This document shows positions 43,093 to 55,161 of a stretch of DNA of 64,000 nucleotides, one piece after another. A model generated the notes under the pieces. The model was not told the origin of the DNA, did no database searches, and saw nothing but the letters and a program-made list of their open reading frames with translations. The position numbers and the translations under genes are program-made. How positions within the stretch are numbered: position 1 is the first letter of the stretch; each line of letters opens with the position of its first letter. Origin of the DNA: Siphonodentalium dalli (taxonomy: Eukaryota > Mollusca > Scaphopoda > Gadilida > Siphonodentaliidae); assembly GCA_032622095.1 (NCBI GenBank), contig CP136061.1:117562754-117626753 (forward strand), in the 5' to 3' direction.

Positions 43093-45129
43093 AGTACTAA
43101 ATACCGTATATTTAGTACTCTAGATCTTCGAAGTGCCTACCATCAGATACCTTTGAGAGACCACGAGAAGATCTACACAGCTTTCGAGGCGAACGGTCGT
43201 CTCTACCAGTTCTGCCGAGTTCCGTTCGGAGTAACTAATGGAGTGGCATGCTTCCAGAGGGTGATGGATCGACTCGTGGAGGAGAATGGATTGCGCGGCG
43301 TATTCGTTTATGTCGATAATATCACCATTGGAGGAATGGATCAGAATCAACATGATGAGAACCTCTATAAATTCCTGGATGTAGCTAAGAAATATTGTCT
43401 TACATTTAACAACGATAAATGCGCATACTCAACAGAAAGTATCAACTTGCTGGGATACACCATCAGCCACGGTAGTCTCAGACCCGATTCCGACAGGATG
43501 AAACCACTGAGAGACCTTCCAGTACCTTACAGCAACAAATCGGCCAAGCGAGCTGTCGGGATGTTTTCTTATTACAGTCAGTGGATTCCGAAGTTCTCGG
43601 AGAAAATTAAACCTCTCGCGAATGCGTGTTCCTTCCCATTGGATGCGAAGACCATTGCCGCCTTCGACCAATTAAAGACTGACATTGAGAAAGCTGGTAT
43701 CCAAGCCATCGATGAGACTATTCCTTTTGTAATTGAGACCGATGCTTCGGACACAACTTTGGCAGGAAGTCTAAACCAGGGAGGGCGTCCCGTTGCGTTT
43801 TTTTCAAAGACTCTGCAGCCTCACGAGATTGGACATTCTTCGGTAGAGAAGGAGGCGTGTGCGATTGTGGAGGCTATAAGAAAATGGCGTCACCTTCTTT
43901 GTGGAAAAGAGTTCACACTAGTCACGGATCAGGAAGCGGTATCATTCATGTTCAATTCGCGAAATCACGGGAAAATAAAGAATGACAAAAGTCTCTGATG
44001 GCGTACCGAACTCAGTTGTTACAGCTACGAGATCATATACCGACCAGGTAGTGAAAATGCATCCGCTGATTGCTTTTCCAGAGCACACTGCTCTGCGGTC
44101 AATCGTGACGCGCTTCTGGAATTGCATGTTTCACTGTGCCATCCCGGTATCACACGATTAATGCATTTCGTCAGATCAAAGAATCTACCATACTCAGTAG
44201 AAGATGTCAAGCGTGTCGTTGGACAATGTCAAATCTGTGCCAAGTTGAAGCCTCGATATCCGAACCCAACTACTCCGCCACTTGTTAAGGCTACGCAACC
44301 TTTTGAACGATTAAGTGTGGACTTCAAAGGTCCATTACCATCAACGACAAGGAACAAGTATCTACTAACTGTCATAGATGAGTTCTCAAGATTTCCTTTC
44401 GCCTTCCCATGTGCTGACATGACGTCTGCGACCGTTATACAGTGCCTAACCCAGTTGTTCGCACTATTTGGAATGCCTGGCTACATTCACTCGGATCAGG
44501 GTGCATCTTTCATGAGCTCAGAACTCAAAACATTCCTGCAATCGCATGGTATCGCAACCAGTCGCACTTGCCCGTACAACCCGAGAGGAAATGGCCAATG
44601 CGAGCGGTACAACGGAATCATATGGAAGGCAGTCTTGTTGGCCACCAGTTCGAGAGGTCTCCAGGACAATCAGTGGGAAAACGTTCTTCCCGATGCGTTG
44701 CACTCAGTGAGAAGTCTACTATGCACGTCAACGAACTGCACCCCTCGCGAACGGTTCTTAAACTTCCAGCGAAGATCGTCGACTGGCCGATCTGTTCCAT
44801 CCTGGCTCGTGCCAGGACCAGTTCTGTTGAAGAGACACGTAAGGTCAAAATATGATCCGATGGTTGATGAAGTCGAGTTGATCGAGGCCAATCCGAGCTA
44901 CGCCCATATCCGGCTTCCGAATGGCAACGAAAAGGTAGTTTCCTTGAGGGACTTGGCGCCACCAGGAGAACCGACTAATAGTCCTGAAGTTGATAACAAT
45001 GTAGAACTACCCGACCCTGGACTGGATACTTCAGTCGAGGATCCTGTCGTGACTGAACCAGACTCTGGATGGGTTAGACGATCAACTCGGTCCACTAATA
45101 AACCAGACCGTTTGGGTTTCAACGAATGA
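43093..45129 (+). pseudogene. pol: pol of the LTR retrotransposon: RT (partial), RNase H, integrase
   Basis: Open from 43,093 in the gag frame. RT begins within KYRIFSTLDLRSAYHQIPL (motif A, Asp present) and continues CRVPFGVTNGVACFQ and FVYVDNITIGG, where the usual YxDD reads YVDN. RNase H: FVIETDASD, SSVEKEACAIVEAI and VTDQEAV (43,720-43,990). An in-frame TGA at 43,996-43,998 (the usual codon here is for a basic residue) is followed in the same frame by the IIYRPGSENASADCFSRAH linker. Integrase: HHCC-type finger (LCHPGITR...CQICAK), catalytic Asp in SVDFKGP and HSDQG, Glu in GQCERYN. It ends at TGA 45,127-45,129 with no chromodomain seen. Protease is missing. Confidence 0.92.
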
Positions 45130-45159
45130 CTCTTACAGAAATAACTTTGTTGGGGAGAA

Positions 45160-45282
45160 TGTGATGAAATTTGTATATAGTTTCTAAGACTTTCACTTGT
45201 ATTTTACAGGTGTACTCAGAAGTTCTGTTTGGTAATTAATTAAAGACTTTCATCAACAAGAATCGTTATCTACCTCACTACA
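45160..45282 (+). repeat. 3' LTR, 123 bp
   Basis: Identical to the 5' LTR over 123 bp. Directly preceded by the polypurine tract and followed by the resumed block j sequence TATGCACTGGTAAAG. Confidence 0.92.
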
Positions 45283-45284
45283 GT

Positions 45285-45774
45285 ATGCACTGGTAAAGTA
45301 GCACAATTTACTAATACTTCGAATTTTTTCTCGGTATTCTAAGTTCAGTGTGTCCAGCGAAGGGGAACGCCCTTCGCTTACCACACTGCCATTAGAATCC
45401 TGGCCGTCATTCTGGCCCACCCCTCCCTCGTCGACACTCTGACCCACCCCCTCGCTCGGGGCCACTCTGGCCCATGGGTGGCCCCGAGCGAAGGGGTGGG
45501 CCCGAGTGGCCCCGAGTGGCCCCGAGTGGCCCCGAACGAGGGGTGGGCCAGAGTGGCAGCCAATGCTACTGACGGGAACAAAAATGGTTGGGATGTGGTT
45601 AATGATTACATATCTAATCCGTTAGAGGACAAGAAGCGAATCAACCGAGCTGTTAACGCCACGGCGAGAAATAATAAAACAGAAACAGGTGAGGAGCAAG
45701 AAACGTGCCTTCAAACAGAAGCCGTGTGCGGTACCATGCAGAGACTTCAGTGCGGGATATGCAGTTTCCCGTGA
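45285..45774 (+). repeat. Block j (rest) and GWDVV ORF k, copy B
   Basis: Continuation of the block interrupted by the LTR element. The GC-rich part (45,400-45,555) has extra tandem GTGGCCCCGA units compared with copies A and C, so it is unstable in length. ORF k (45,556-45,774) reads DGNKNGWDVVNDYIS as in the other copies and ends at CGICSFP. Confidence 0.6.
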
Positions 45775-48189
45775 CGCTCTCTGACAGATTGCGACCAGGG
45801 CGCTGTTTTAAGTGAAACTTTTTCGGTCGTTATAGAGAGTACTGTCTCAGCGAAAGGGGGGGGGGGATAAGATAAGTATAGCCTCATCATATTTGACAGA
45901 GGTTGTCAGTCCGGAGGGTGTTAATGCCATTAGAAAGAAAGCCGTCGATAAATCGTACCAAAATATATTAGTGCAGTCAACATAGGGTTTGACCTAGACC
46001 AACGGACCAATCGGCTGAGTGGTAGGAAGGATACAGTTTTATTAAAGTAAGTATGGTTAAACTCTAATTGTTTAAAAATGTTTTCCAGCCTTTACAGACA
46101 AAATATCTGACATTGTCAACTCCTTCATGTGTTGACCACTATACATCGATAATATAGTATCAATAATTACTATATCGGATTTATAGAAAGAACTGACCAT
46201 ATTTCTCATCTATTATTACTATTGTTTTCTATTTAATTAACCGTTACTCTTACCTTCTTTGTCGCCCGTTTTACCCCTTGGTCCCATCTGGATTATATTT
46301 TGTCGCTTTCTTCAACGTACCCACTCATTCACTCATTGTGCTTCATTATCATGGTCGCCATCTTTAGCAGTTCATGCTTCTTTTTTATTTGATATGTCAT
46401 TCCCAGACTCTTCCACTGTGACTGTCAGAGGCACATAGGTGTCTGCTTTCCAAATTCGCTTTCTTGGTGGAGTTGTCATAGTAGGAAGACATTGCATCGG
46501 AGCAACATTTGTTGAATTGCTCCAACTGGCTACAAAGAGCAACACCCACCATTGTGGATCAATGAGTAGATATCCATTCATCTCCAGTTCCTGTCCTCAT
46601 CGAAGAACCTAAAATCATACCTTATTGTAAATTTTATGGAAATGTTTGTTACTGTGGTTTGTTCATTTTTTATATTTAATGGTTGTTATTTTCAGTGACA
46701 GTATTAGTATGGTTTGAAAAGTATTATTTGAAAACATATATACACCCTTCTGGATTTGACATTTATAATCGACTAGATTTATCTGGGGTAGGCATGATTT
46801 ACTTGATTCGTTCACTACTAAGTTGAATTGCTGAAGATTAAGAGAATAGGGAAGGTATTCTTCGATATGAAACTGCAGAGTTACAGAATATATCTCCAAT
46901 ACCTAACATAGATTAATCATTCCAATGTTATGAAGGGGAGAGCGTTATGCCAGAGTATATTATATATTATTACGGCATTGAATAAAACGCCACATAATCA
47001 TAATGTTATATATATAAGTAGATTCATACCATTATCGATAGGTTCTAGGTCGAGAATAACTATTTATGGCAAACATATATACCTCTCGAGCTATATGCCT
47101 CTCTGACGAACGTAACGCGTGACATTCGGACAGTGGGAATGTCGTCACTTTCAGCATCACCATCCTGCTCAACCGTGACCTCGATGACAGTTCTCTCTCG
47201 GAAGTTAAATCAAGTATTTCGATTGAGTCCCTGCCAGATAACCTTCCCTTGAACGTCGCCATTGCCTGTACCACAAATGAGTATATTGTATTGGTGTCAC
47301 ATGATATTTTGTTAAAGTGAACATTATAGTGAACATTATGTGACATCGACATGCTCACTGTTTATCGAGTGGATCTTTTCCACAAAAGTATGGCACACCC
47401 GTGTGTATTCATTAGATTGTTGCTATATAATCATGTCACCGTTCTTCATGAATGGCAGCGAGGTGTTATTGTTCGTGTGTGTGCCGTCGTGTGGGAGCTA
47501 GGGACACGATTGAGTGGGCGTAGCTGTTCAAGTTTATTATATAAACAATTATATTGCTAGGCGTGTGGGGGATATGCATGTTTATATTTGTATTTTGTTT
47601 TAAACCCTCACTCTCAAAAGTTTTGACAATCAGACGGGTTGATGGAGAGTGAAACTAAACTTATTTTTATTACAAGAATGTACACCAAAGGGGAGTATAT
47701 GCTACACACATGCCAGGATCGATATGCCAAAGTTAAAAAAGATACAGTTATGTGTATTTTCCCCGAGTTGCTTCACATCTATTGAAACTATCGTCAATCA
47801 TGTCTATTAGTCATGTGAGCTATATGGATTTCGCTTATATTTGTTCATATGAAATGTAATGATGTAACAGGAATTGTAGTCAATGGAAATCATTTTTGCG
47901 CAAATAAATTATCCACAATTTAAGGATCTTAATGCAACCCCCATAGAGGCAACTGAACCGACGTCTGCTACCGCCATGTCAGAGCCATCTCTACGGTAGT
48001 GGCAGGACCATCAGGGTCAAGGTATATAAGTGCTAGCAATAGTCTTATTATAAACATTCATACTAACTAATTTTCAGTCAGAGGTCACTCAACATATAAG
48101 GTACATTGCGCAGTGTGTGGTCATTTATTTGCCATCAAGGAAAAGCGAGTGTGTATCTATCCGAAAACCGCAAACGTTACATCGTTAAA
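45775..48189. other. Unassigned part of unit, copy B
   Basis: Matches 32,594-35,002. Conserved minus frames at 46,372-46,581 (MNGYLLIDPQWW...) and 47,032-47,358 (MSMSMSHNVHYNVHF...) are both open. A plus frame at 47,351-47,560 diverges from the latter. A G-run of about 9 at 45,856-45,865 differs from copy A. Nothing else is recognised. Confidence 0.35.
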
Positions 48190-48191
48190 AC

Positions 48192-48284
48192 ATGGGACAT
48201 CGAGTACAACAAATTTTGTTGGACGACCTAGATCCAGATACCAACGAGTATGGGTACGAAAGTTTACTAGAATATGATTACTAA
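48192..48284 (+). CDS. 30-aa mini-ORF at the B/C junction
   Basis: Same frame as at 35,005: opens MGHRVQQILL, ends in the acidic tail. Open. Status as a gene doubtful. Confidence 0.3.
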   Translation: MGHRVQQILLDDLDPDTNEYGYESLLEYDY

Positions 48285-48715
48285 AAATGACCATCAAAAC
48301 GACCCTTTTCAGGGCCAAAACGGTCCTCTTCAGGGCCTCCACAACAATCTAAAATTAGTTCCCTTCCCATATAACTATGTGTAACTTGTATACATAATTG
48401 TGAGGACCTTGTATACCGCCGTACCGGCTATGCACGCTTCCAGAACATTCCAAACATCCCAAGCACACAGCGTTGGTATCTGAATAAAGGGGAAACCGAT
48501 TCGGAACAATAAGGAGGCGTTTCATTAATTAGGCCAATCTAATAAATAGAAATTAAAAAGGAGGGATTTACGTACAATCATAACACTAGGTCCTTATAAA
48601 TATATCTACAAAGGGCCATAGAAAAGGAGGGACTTACGGACAATGAAAGAGAAATAAATATATAGAAGGTCCCCAATAACCCCATACAATAGGCCCATCG
48701 TAAAACAATAGGGTT

Positions 48716-51700
48716 ATTATAAATTTTCAAAAGCATCTCTGCTGGTAACACATAAATTCCATCTATAAGGAATTGTGTTGTATTCACCCACAACAAGTCG
48801 TTTGGTGTACGCATTTCGGAATGTTTTTGAATGCTCTTCACTAATTACTTCTCGGTTCTTTGTGCGTTTAATTCTGCATGGATAGTTTATGACACGTTGA
48901 AAGTTTGACCGGTCGTTAACATTCAACCATTGAATGAAAATTTGCTTGCTGTTTAGTTTTATAATCCAGAGTGATACCCTTGACCTTACATACAGATTTT
49001 ATGACACCATATCTTTCACGTACTGATATCCATAATTTGTTGGTCTTAACCCTACAAATTTTATGATTTTAGCATCCGGATGTTCATCAGTCCATTTACC
49101 AAGGTAGCTGTCTTCGGATTTGATATTTTCTTTTTCTGGATCGAAAATATACATACATCTATCGGTGTCGAAATACAACACCCTATCTTGGAGTTATTCT
49201 AAAACTTTATACAACTCCAATCAAGCATATGCTGTGACAAATGATGCAACAACTACATTGGCAGATGGGTGTGGTTCTATAATGTCAGTTTTATTTTCAT
49301 AGCTGAATAACATGAATTTATCATGTTCAAAAATTTCAACTGCTTTGACGGTGATATTTTTATCAGTTAGTAGTTCAAAATATATGGATGGTTCTGAGAT
49401 ATATTCCGTTTTAGTAAGAATATTATTTTGTGCATGTTTTCCCCATATGCAATTTATCATTAATTTTGCGCACTGGCAGAGTCCTGGGTTTTTTTCTCGA
49501 TTTTTTCTTTTTCAAGTTTTATACCTTCAACCTCATATATAATAATAATCTTTAATGTATTTATCTTTATCTTCTTCACTTTTAACAGAATTTAGATATC
49601 CACTTGCTTCTTGTTTAATTTCGAGGTATTTATCAATGTAATACCTGTATACTTTGTCCGACCACTCAGTCCAATGCCAAACTTGATACACTTCCAGAAT
49701 TTGGTAACCCAATTCTATTGCTTTGAATAATTATACATGCGTCCAAACTCCAACTAAAGCACGCTGTTCAGTTTTATGACTAGACTGTCCACTTTCATTT
49801 TCTGCACAAGTTTGCACAATGTATATATCATTTTGTTATTACAGTGGATCGGTAGCACTGGAATGTACAATTTAGTTGGAGGTAATACTTTGCATTTAAT
49901 GAGTCCTTTGTAAGATTTGATGTCTCCTATTTGTTCCTGACTTAGAATTGTGGGATGGCCAAGAGGGTACTCCCTATATTTATTCACACTAGGATACAAA
50001 CTGCATATATCAATATATTTTATTTCCTGTTTAGATTTTGGTTCTATTTCATGATATCATTTTAGAGCATAAGTCCTGCCACCAAATAATGCTTCCCTTG
50101 GTTTATTTGGGTCTTGATGCAAATATAATTGATCCATAGTTTGTTTAAAATTTTTGTCTTCATTACATTTATTGTCCAGGTCATGTTCCCAGATGCATAT
50201 TAATTTGCATCCCAAGCTTTTGATTTCAGTTTCCGTTTGTATTGTTTTTCATACAATTCATGCATTGTTATATTACTGTATGGGTTTCGGCGGTTTCTAT
50301 CTGGATATCAAGTAGGACAGCCATGAAAAAAACACCCATATTGTTCATTCCCTGTGTTTGATTCTGCATGATAACCATCAACTAAATGTATGTCTATTTT
50401 AACTTCACCACCATTTAAAGCATGTTTTATGTTTATATTTTGTTTTGTAGCAATATTTTGTATCCATTGAATTGCTTTCATTGAAAATTTACGTGCTTGT
50501 GGATATCCCGCGTCTGAAATTATACGTAGAGAATTCCCTGGTAATGAATTTTTTCTCCATGCAAGGCTATAGGTTTGAGCTAATGTTATTGCTTCCCAGA
50601 ATGGATCTATTTGATCAGTTTCCATTACACATAGTCTGAATTTGCCACATCCACGTCTTAAACTGTCTACATCTGATTTACAATACTTTGTAATTTCTTT
50701 TTGGAAATCAAAAATATCCTCACCCCTAGCTTCGTACCATTTCAGAAATGAATCCCTATTTTCCTCGGAAATGATTTCAGGTTTATAGTATTTTTTGTCT
50801 AGATATGTTCCTACGTGATTCTGAAAGTCCTGTGTATTTGCCCAATGTGGAAAATAACCTTTAGCCATTTCTTAAAGTTGGAATGTTTTTGGAAATTTAG
50901 ATAATACCATTGGGATGAAACTCAATGAATCGATTACTCTAACACCATTACATTGTAAACTCAGTATTTTGTTACCATTCATAATAACATTAGGTTTTGA
51001 ATTTCCATTGTTCACCAAGTAATGTAAGATGAACTGACTATCGTAGCCTCTTGCATTGTGAGCAATACATGTTGTGCCTTTATGGTCGTTGGTGTAAAAC
51101 AACCATTTACAAAATCTTTCCAATACATTTTCACCTTTAAAAACATATTCTCTATTTGACAATACAGAATCACATGAATTGCATATTTGATCAATGGGTT
51201 TACATGTACAATTTTCACAAGCAGTTTGTGCAACACAAAAATTGGGTATATGAACACCAGTATCTTGTTGACATTCAAAATAAAAAAATATGAATGGTAC
51301 CTTTACTTCTTCATGTGTTTCTTTATTTTCGTACTGTTGAATATGACATATGTGGTCTGATGGAACGATTTCCTTACAATATTTGCACTTCTTTGTTCCC
51401 GAACAGATGCGCCTTTTCTCCTTTCGTGTGACGATTTCAACCCCGCATTTCTGGCATTATTTTGTGTATCATATCACAAATAGTTCTGTATTGTTTTGGT
51501 GATTTTTTCAAATGATTGTCGAGACATTGTTTACTTCTAAATGTCCTCTTACATTCGATGCAGTGTATTCATCGTTCAAAGGGACATATCTGACCCTCGA
51601 ACCACATACACTTGTATGGACATAATTGATCACCTATGTGGCCCGAACCGACACCGCAGTGTTCACAGTAATAGCACATCCAAGGAATCCTATGACAGTT

Positions 51701-52481
51701 GTGATCACATCGTAGTGGTTGTCATTGAGATATAGATGGACAACTTTACTTTCTTTCCCAACTGGTGGTGGTTGAAAAAGAAAGCCTTCGTCAGCAAATT
51801 GATTATGTATTTTTATAACATATTCCGGATATAGTTGTTCCTGAATAATTTTGTATTCCATAACCCCGCAAATAGTGTCGTGTGATATCCCCACTTTATC
51901 CAACAATGACTTTGCAGCTTCCCGTTGTGGAGCTCTTGCTGGTCTCGTAATCCGTTTCCATTGTTGCTTCCATTCAGCGGTATCTTTTTTGTCAACATTA
52001 CACATACCAACAACACGACAGCCCTCGCAAAACACATGTTATCTTCTTTGTTCTGAATCAGAAGAATACTTTTCTTTACTGTTATCATTAGATATTTTTC
52101 ACCGAATGCTCCATAATGTAAGGTATGTCTTGCGGTCCCTGTAGGCATATGCGTGACAGTGATATCAAATGTCATCTGTCCGTCATGAATTTTGAATTTT
52201 TTGTTCAATTGTGCAACTTTTTCTATGTTGTCAAGCAATAATTCACCCGTCAGGTCTTTTGCTTCAGTGAACAGAACGTGAATCCCTAGATCTAGCCCTG
52301 GATAAAAGATGGAAATTCTCATTTGATCTTTTGATCCTGCGTCACACTCATCTTTCAAACTGTTCACCAGATCTTTGAAAAGTCTGTGAACAGTTTGAAA
52401 TGGTTGATGAAATTCTTGAAATGTGTGACGTGATGAAAAATCGCATCTCTTGTATGCTCTGACCCAGACATGCTCAGTCAT
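48716..52481 (-). pseudogene. polB copy C
   Basis: The only copy without a large insertion in polB. Start at 52,479-52,481 (MTEHVWVRAYKRCDFSS). Shared lesions: frameshift after CFARAVV (about 52,018), TGA after the GRTNAL region (about 50,058), frameshift at about 49,815, TAA at about 49,193 and frameshift at about 49,010. Motif A is intact (49,983-50,010). Motif C reads YFDTDR instead of YFDTDS (Ser changed to Arg next to the catalytic Asp). About 210 bp of the 3' end is lost, joining AATAGGG directly to TTATTATAAATTTTC at 48,715. The zinc region carries the one-base loss shared with B and D. Confidence 0.9.
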
Positions 52482-52523
52482 CGTCCGTGTCAGCATTAAA
52501 GCGACGCGATTTTTCATCACGTC
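52427..52523. promoter_or_regulatory. Palindrome at polB start, copy C
   Basis: As in copies A and B; the right arm has lost two bases (GTGTCAGCATTAAAGCG). The polB ATG lies in the loop. Confidence 0.6.
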
Positions 52524-52564
52524 GTCATTTCACTCACGACTGAATAACGCACCGGACGCTAACC

Positions 52565-52750
52565 ATGGATCCACGATTGCAGAGTAACAACATACAACAT
52601 TTACGAAAAATTGCATTAGAAGTTTTAAAGAATACAAAGTGGATACCACCATACGGTAACCGTTTTAGATATAATTCGAGTTAACATTTGGCTTTTCAAT
52701 GTGATGGCGCTACGAATAAGAAGATTGATCAGATGAAAAAACATCATTGA
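52565..52750 (+). pseudogene. ORF g, copy C, nonsense mutation
   Basis: Same frame as copies A and B, but the codon after NSS is TAA (52,682-52,684; TCA in the others). Otherwise the sequence continues to the TGATG overlap with ORF h at 52,750. Confidence 0.6.
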
Positions 52751-53091
52751 TGCTGATTGAATCTACTCCTGGGAAGTCTACTTGGACACACACATCAGAC
52801 AACGATTATCACACACCATATGATGCTAGTTTAATGAACATTGATCAACCTGAGACATCAACTAACGAGATCGCGGATGAGAAAGCTGAAAGTGGGGAAT
52901 TATACGCCTCAACCGAGGTGTCAAATGATGAAATCACTATTCTAAACACGGAGGTTTCGCAGATGGAAGTGATAAACGCTGTAGCCAAAGGCGCTTACGA
53001 TACATTTATTAGGCAAAACACTTTGCCTATCAGAAAGAGAAAAAGGCGTGGATCGCGAAAATCTTTAAAGAAAGCTAAAATTGGTGAATAA
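52750..53091 (+). CDS. ORF h, copy C, one repeat shorter (113 aa)
   Basis: Starts MLIESTPGKSTWTHTSDND. Only one of the two EIAD...ESGE repeats remains (63-bp in-frame loss), showing copy-number change of the internal repeat with the frame kept. Basic tail RKRKRRGSRKSLKKAKIGE retained. Confidence 0.55.
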   Translation: MLIESTPGKSTWTHTSDNDYHTPYDASLMNIDQPETSTNEIADEKAESGELYASTEVSNDEITILNTEVSQMEVINAVAKGAYDTFIRQNTLPIRKRKRRGSRKSLKKAKIGE

Positions 53092-53104
53092 AATATTATT
53101 TATT

Positions 53105-53386
53105 TTATTTGCTTGTTACGTTTTTTAGCAATGCCAGAGTATTCTTTACGATAATTCTACACGTGGTGTCACATTCCCCGCAAACAGTGGAGTCGACATT
53201 TGCGTTGTTGCAGGAACATGATCGTACTGTACAATAATAGTCTTGAGAAATTCAGTTACTGGATCCATGTTTCAAAATGACGCTAACGTTAATGACCTTA
53301 AGGACGTTACAATTTACCCATGTAATAACGATAACATCTTCGAGGATCAATTATATGGAATACGCGGGCGTCGTTGACGACGTCAT
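53105..53386 (-). pseudogene. Cys-rich ORF i, copy C
   Basis: Conserved Cys-rich second half as in A and B; the upstream part has TAA after YSI as in copy A. Converges on ORF h with 14 bp between stops. Confidence 0.4.
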
Positions 53387-53559
53387 TGTCTTTTTCTTCC
53401 AATTTTCCCGAACGTCAAATCAAGTGTGTTTCTTTTTTGTCAAAAACATATTTCTATGAATAAAACACCGATTTGACTCGGAGAAGTTTTATATGTACCA
53501 TTTTACCATTATCTCATAACATATTTCACTGAAAGGTAACTTCTACGAGTACATTTTAC

Positions 53560-54053
53560 AACGCTAGCGTCTTCGAATTTATTCGAAGACTTTCGCTTTT
53601 GTTAAAAATATGCACTGGTAAAGTAGCACAATTTACTAATACTTCGATTTTTTTCTCGGTATTCCAAGTTCTGTGTGTCCAGCGAAGGGGAACGCCCTTC
53701 GCTTACCACACTGCCATTAAAATCCTGGCCGTCATTCTGGCCCACCCCCTCCCTCGTCGACACTCTGGCCCACCCCCTCGCTCGGGGCCATCCATAGCCC
53801 GAGTGGCCACGAACGAGGGGGGTGGGCCAGAGTGGCAGCCAATACTACTGACGGGAACAAAAATGGTTGGGATGTGGTTAATGATTACATATCTAATCCG
53901 TTAGAGGACAAGAAGCGAATCAACCGAGCTGTTAACGCCACGGCGAGAAATAATAAAACAGAAACAGGTGAGGAGCAAGAAACGTGCCTTCAAACAAAAG
54001 CCGTGTGCGGTACCATGCAGAGACTTCAGTGCGGGATATGCAGTTTCCCGTGA
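53560..54053 (+). repeat. Block j and GWDVV ORF k, copy C
   Basis: Block j is complete but with a shorter GC-rich part (53,725-53,830). ORF k at 53,832-54,053 has one coding change (CLQTKAVCG) relative to A and B. Confidence 0.6.
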
Positions 54054-54118
54054 CGCTCTCTGACAGATTGCGACCAGGGCGCTGTTTTAAGTGAAACGTT
54101 TTCGGTCGTTATAGAAGA

Positions 54119-55161
54119 GTAATATTATCCATCATGACCTGGGGTGTGGGATGGAAAAATCTCACCCTCGGGGCCAGATATTTGGGCCGGACACGAGGCT
54201 TGCCGAGTGTCGGGACCAAATAGCTGGCCCCGAGGGTGAGGTTTTTCCATCCCACAACCCAGGTCATGATGGATCATTTTTCTCCCAACCCAAGAGCCTC
54301 ATTCCGATTTTTTATTTTATACCAATCTTTGACACATTCCAGTAGCTTCGTAACGGTATATCTGGGGAGAAATCTGATGCGATATTCGTGATTAACTGGG
54401 ATGATTTCGGTATATACCAAAGGTATATACTGTAAAAACAAATCGCGTTACCCTTGCGCGCAGGGTTAATATGTTAGAGTGAAATCGACACGGTCTTGTG
54501 AAAACGACACGGATACGTCACATCGTTGCACCTGCATAAATTCCGAGAAACGCGCGTATTGATATGAAGTATATACAACTGGACTAATCGTGTTTGTCAT
54601 CGGAAATGACCATATCGATACCATTAGAAAAGGAAACATGTGAATATATGACAGACAAATGTTAGTTAGACGCGTTCGACGATGACAACTGTTCGAATGT
54701 GGAATTATTTCGTTCGTCATTTGTGAAGCGGCTATTGTTTACCTGTTACGAAAAGTGCCAGTTTCGCTTGGGGTATTCCGTTTTATGGAATATGTTCGCA
54801 AATTAGTCGTTTAAATTCATGTTATATATGCAACTCTGTGTCTGCAAGTGAGGTTTTGTTGAAGGTTTTTCGTGATTAACAGTTGAGGCTTATCTCCATT
54901 TGTATTAGCGTCCACGAATTCGTCCGTATTTATTTATTTGAAACGTGAAGCGTAACTGGTTGGTCGCCATTGTTTTGATCAGTTTTAGTTCACACAAAAC
55001 ATGATGACGGATTGTTAAATTAGTTCCGACTCTTAATTAAATAGGTAAAGCAGTCACGTGGGTGGTGTGAGATAGATGGTCACGTGTCATGTGAGACAGG
55101 AAAATCTCACCCAGCTATCTCACACTGGCTGCCTGTGCTAAAGTGTGTAGGGGGTGGGAGA
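54119..55161. mobile_element. 1.05-kb insertion with hairpin ends, copy C
   Basis: Absent at the same site in copies A and B (TATAGA...AGTACTGTCTC). The left end is a palindrome of about 148 bp: 54,127-54,176 pairs with 54,225-54,274 (ATCCATCATGACCTGG...; CTCACCCTCGGGGCCA), and the spacer itself pairs (ATTTGG..ACAC / GTGT..ACCAAAT). The right end has a weaker hairpin at about 55,063-55,127 (GTGTGAGATAG / CTATCTCACAC). No open frame of note; an 84-codon minus frame (54,466-54,720) is not recognised. A non-autonomous DNA element is likely; target duplication is unclear (AGAG possible). Confidence 0.65.

Larger units (their letters stand above)
42006..45282 (+). mobile_element. Ty3/gypsy LTR retrotransposon, internally deleted, self-priming type
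   Basis: Two identical 123-bp LTRs (TG...CA) flank gag and a partial pol. The target site in block j (AAATATGCACTGG in copies A and C) is duplicated as TATG (or aTATG/gTATG if 5 bp). A polypurine tract GGGGAGAA (45,152-45,159) sits directly before the 3' LTR. Gag runs into two stops and a deletion that removed protease and the N-terminal RT. Pol (RT, RNase H, integrase) then reads to 45,129 with one in-frame TGA. LTR identity shows recent insertion despite the defects, so it was presumably mobilised by an intact relative. Confidence 0.93.

Noticed and set aside
44442-44855. 137-codon plus frame inside the integrase of the LTR element
   Set aside because: Overlaps the integrase DDE core in another frame; no independent support.
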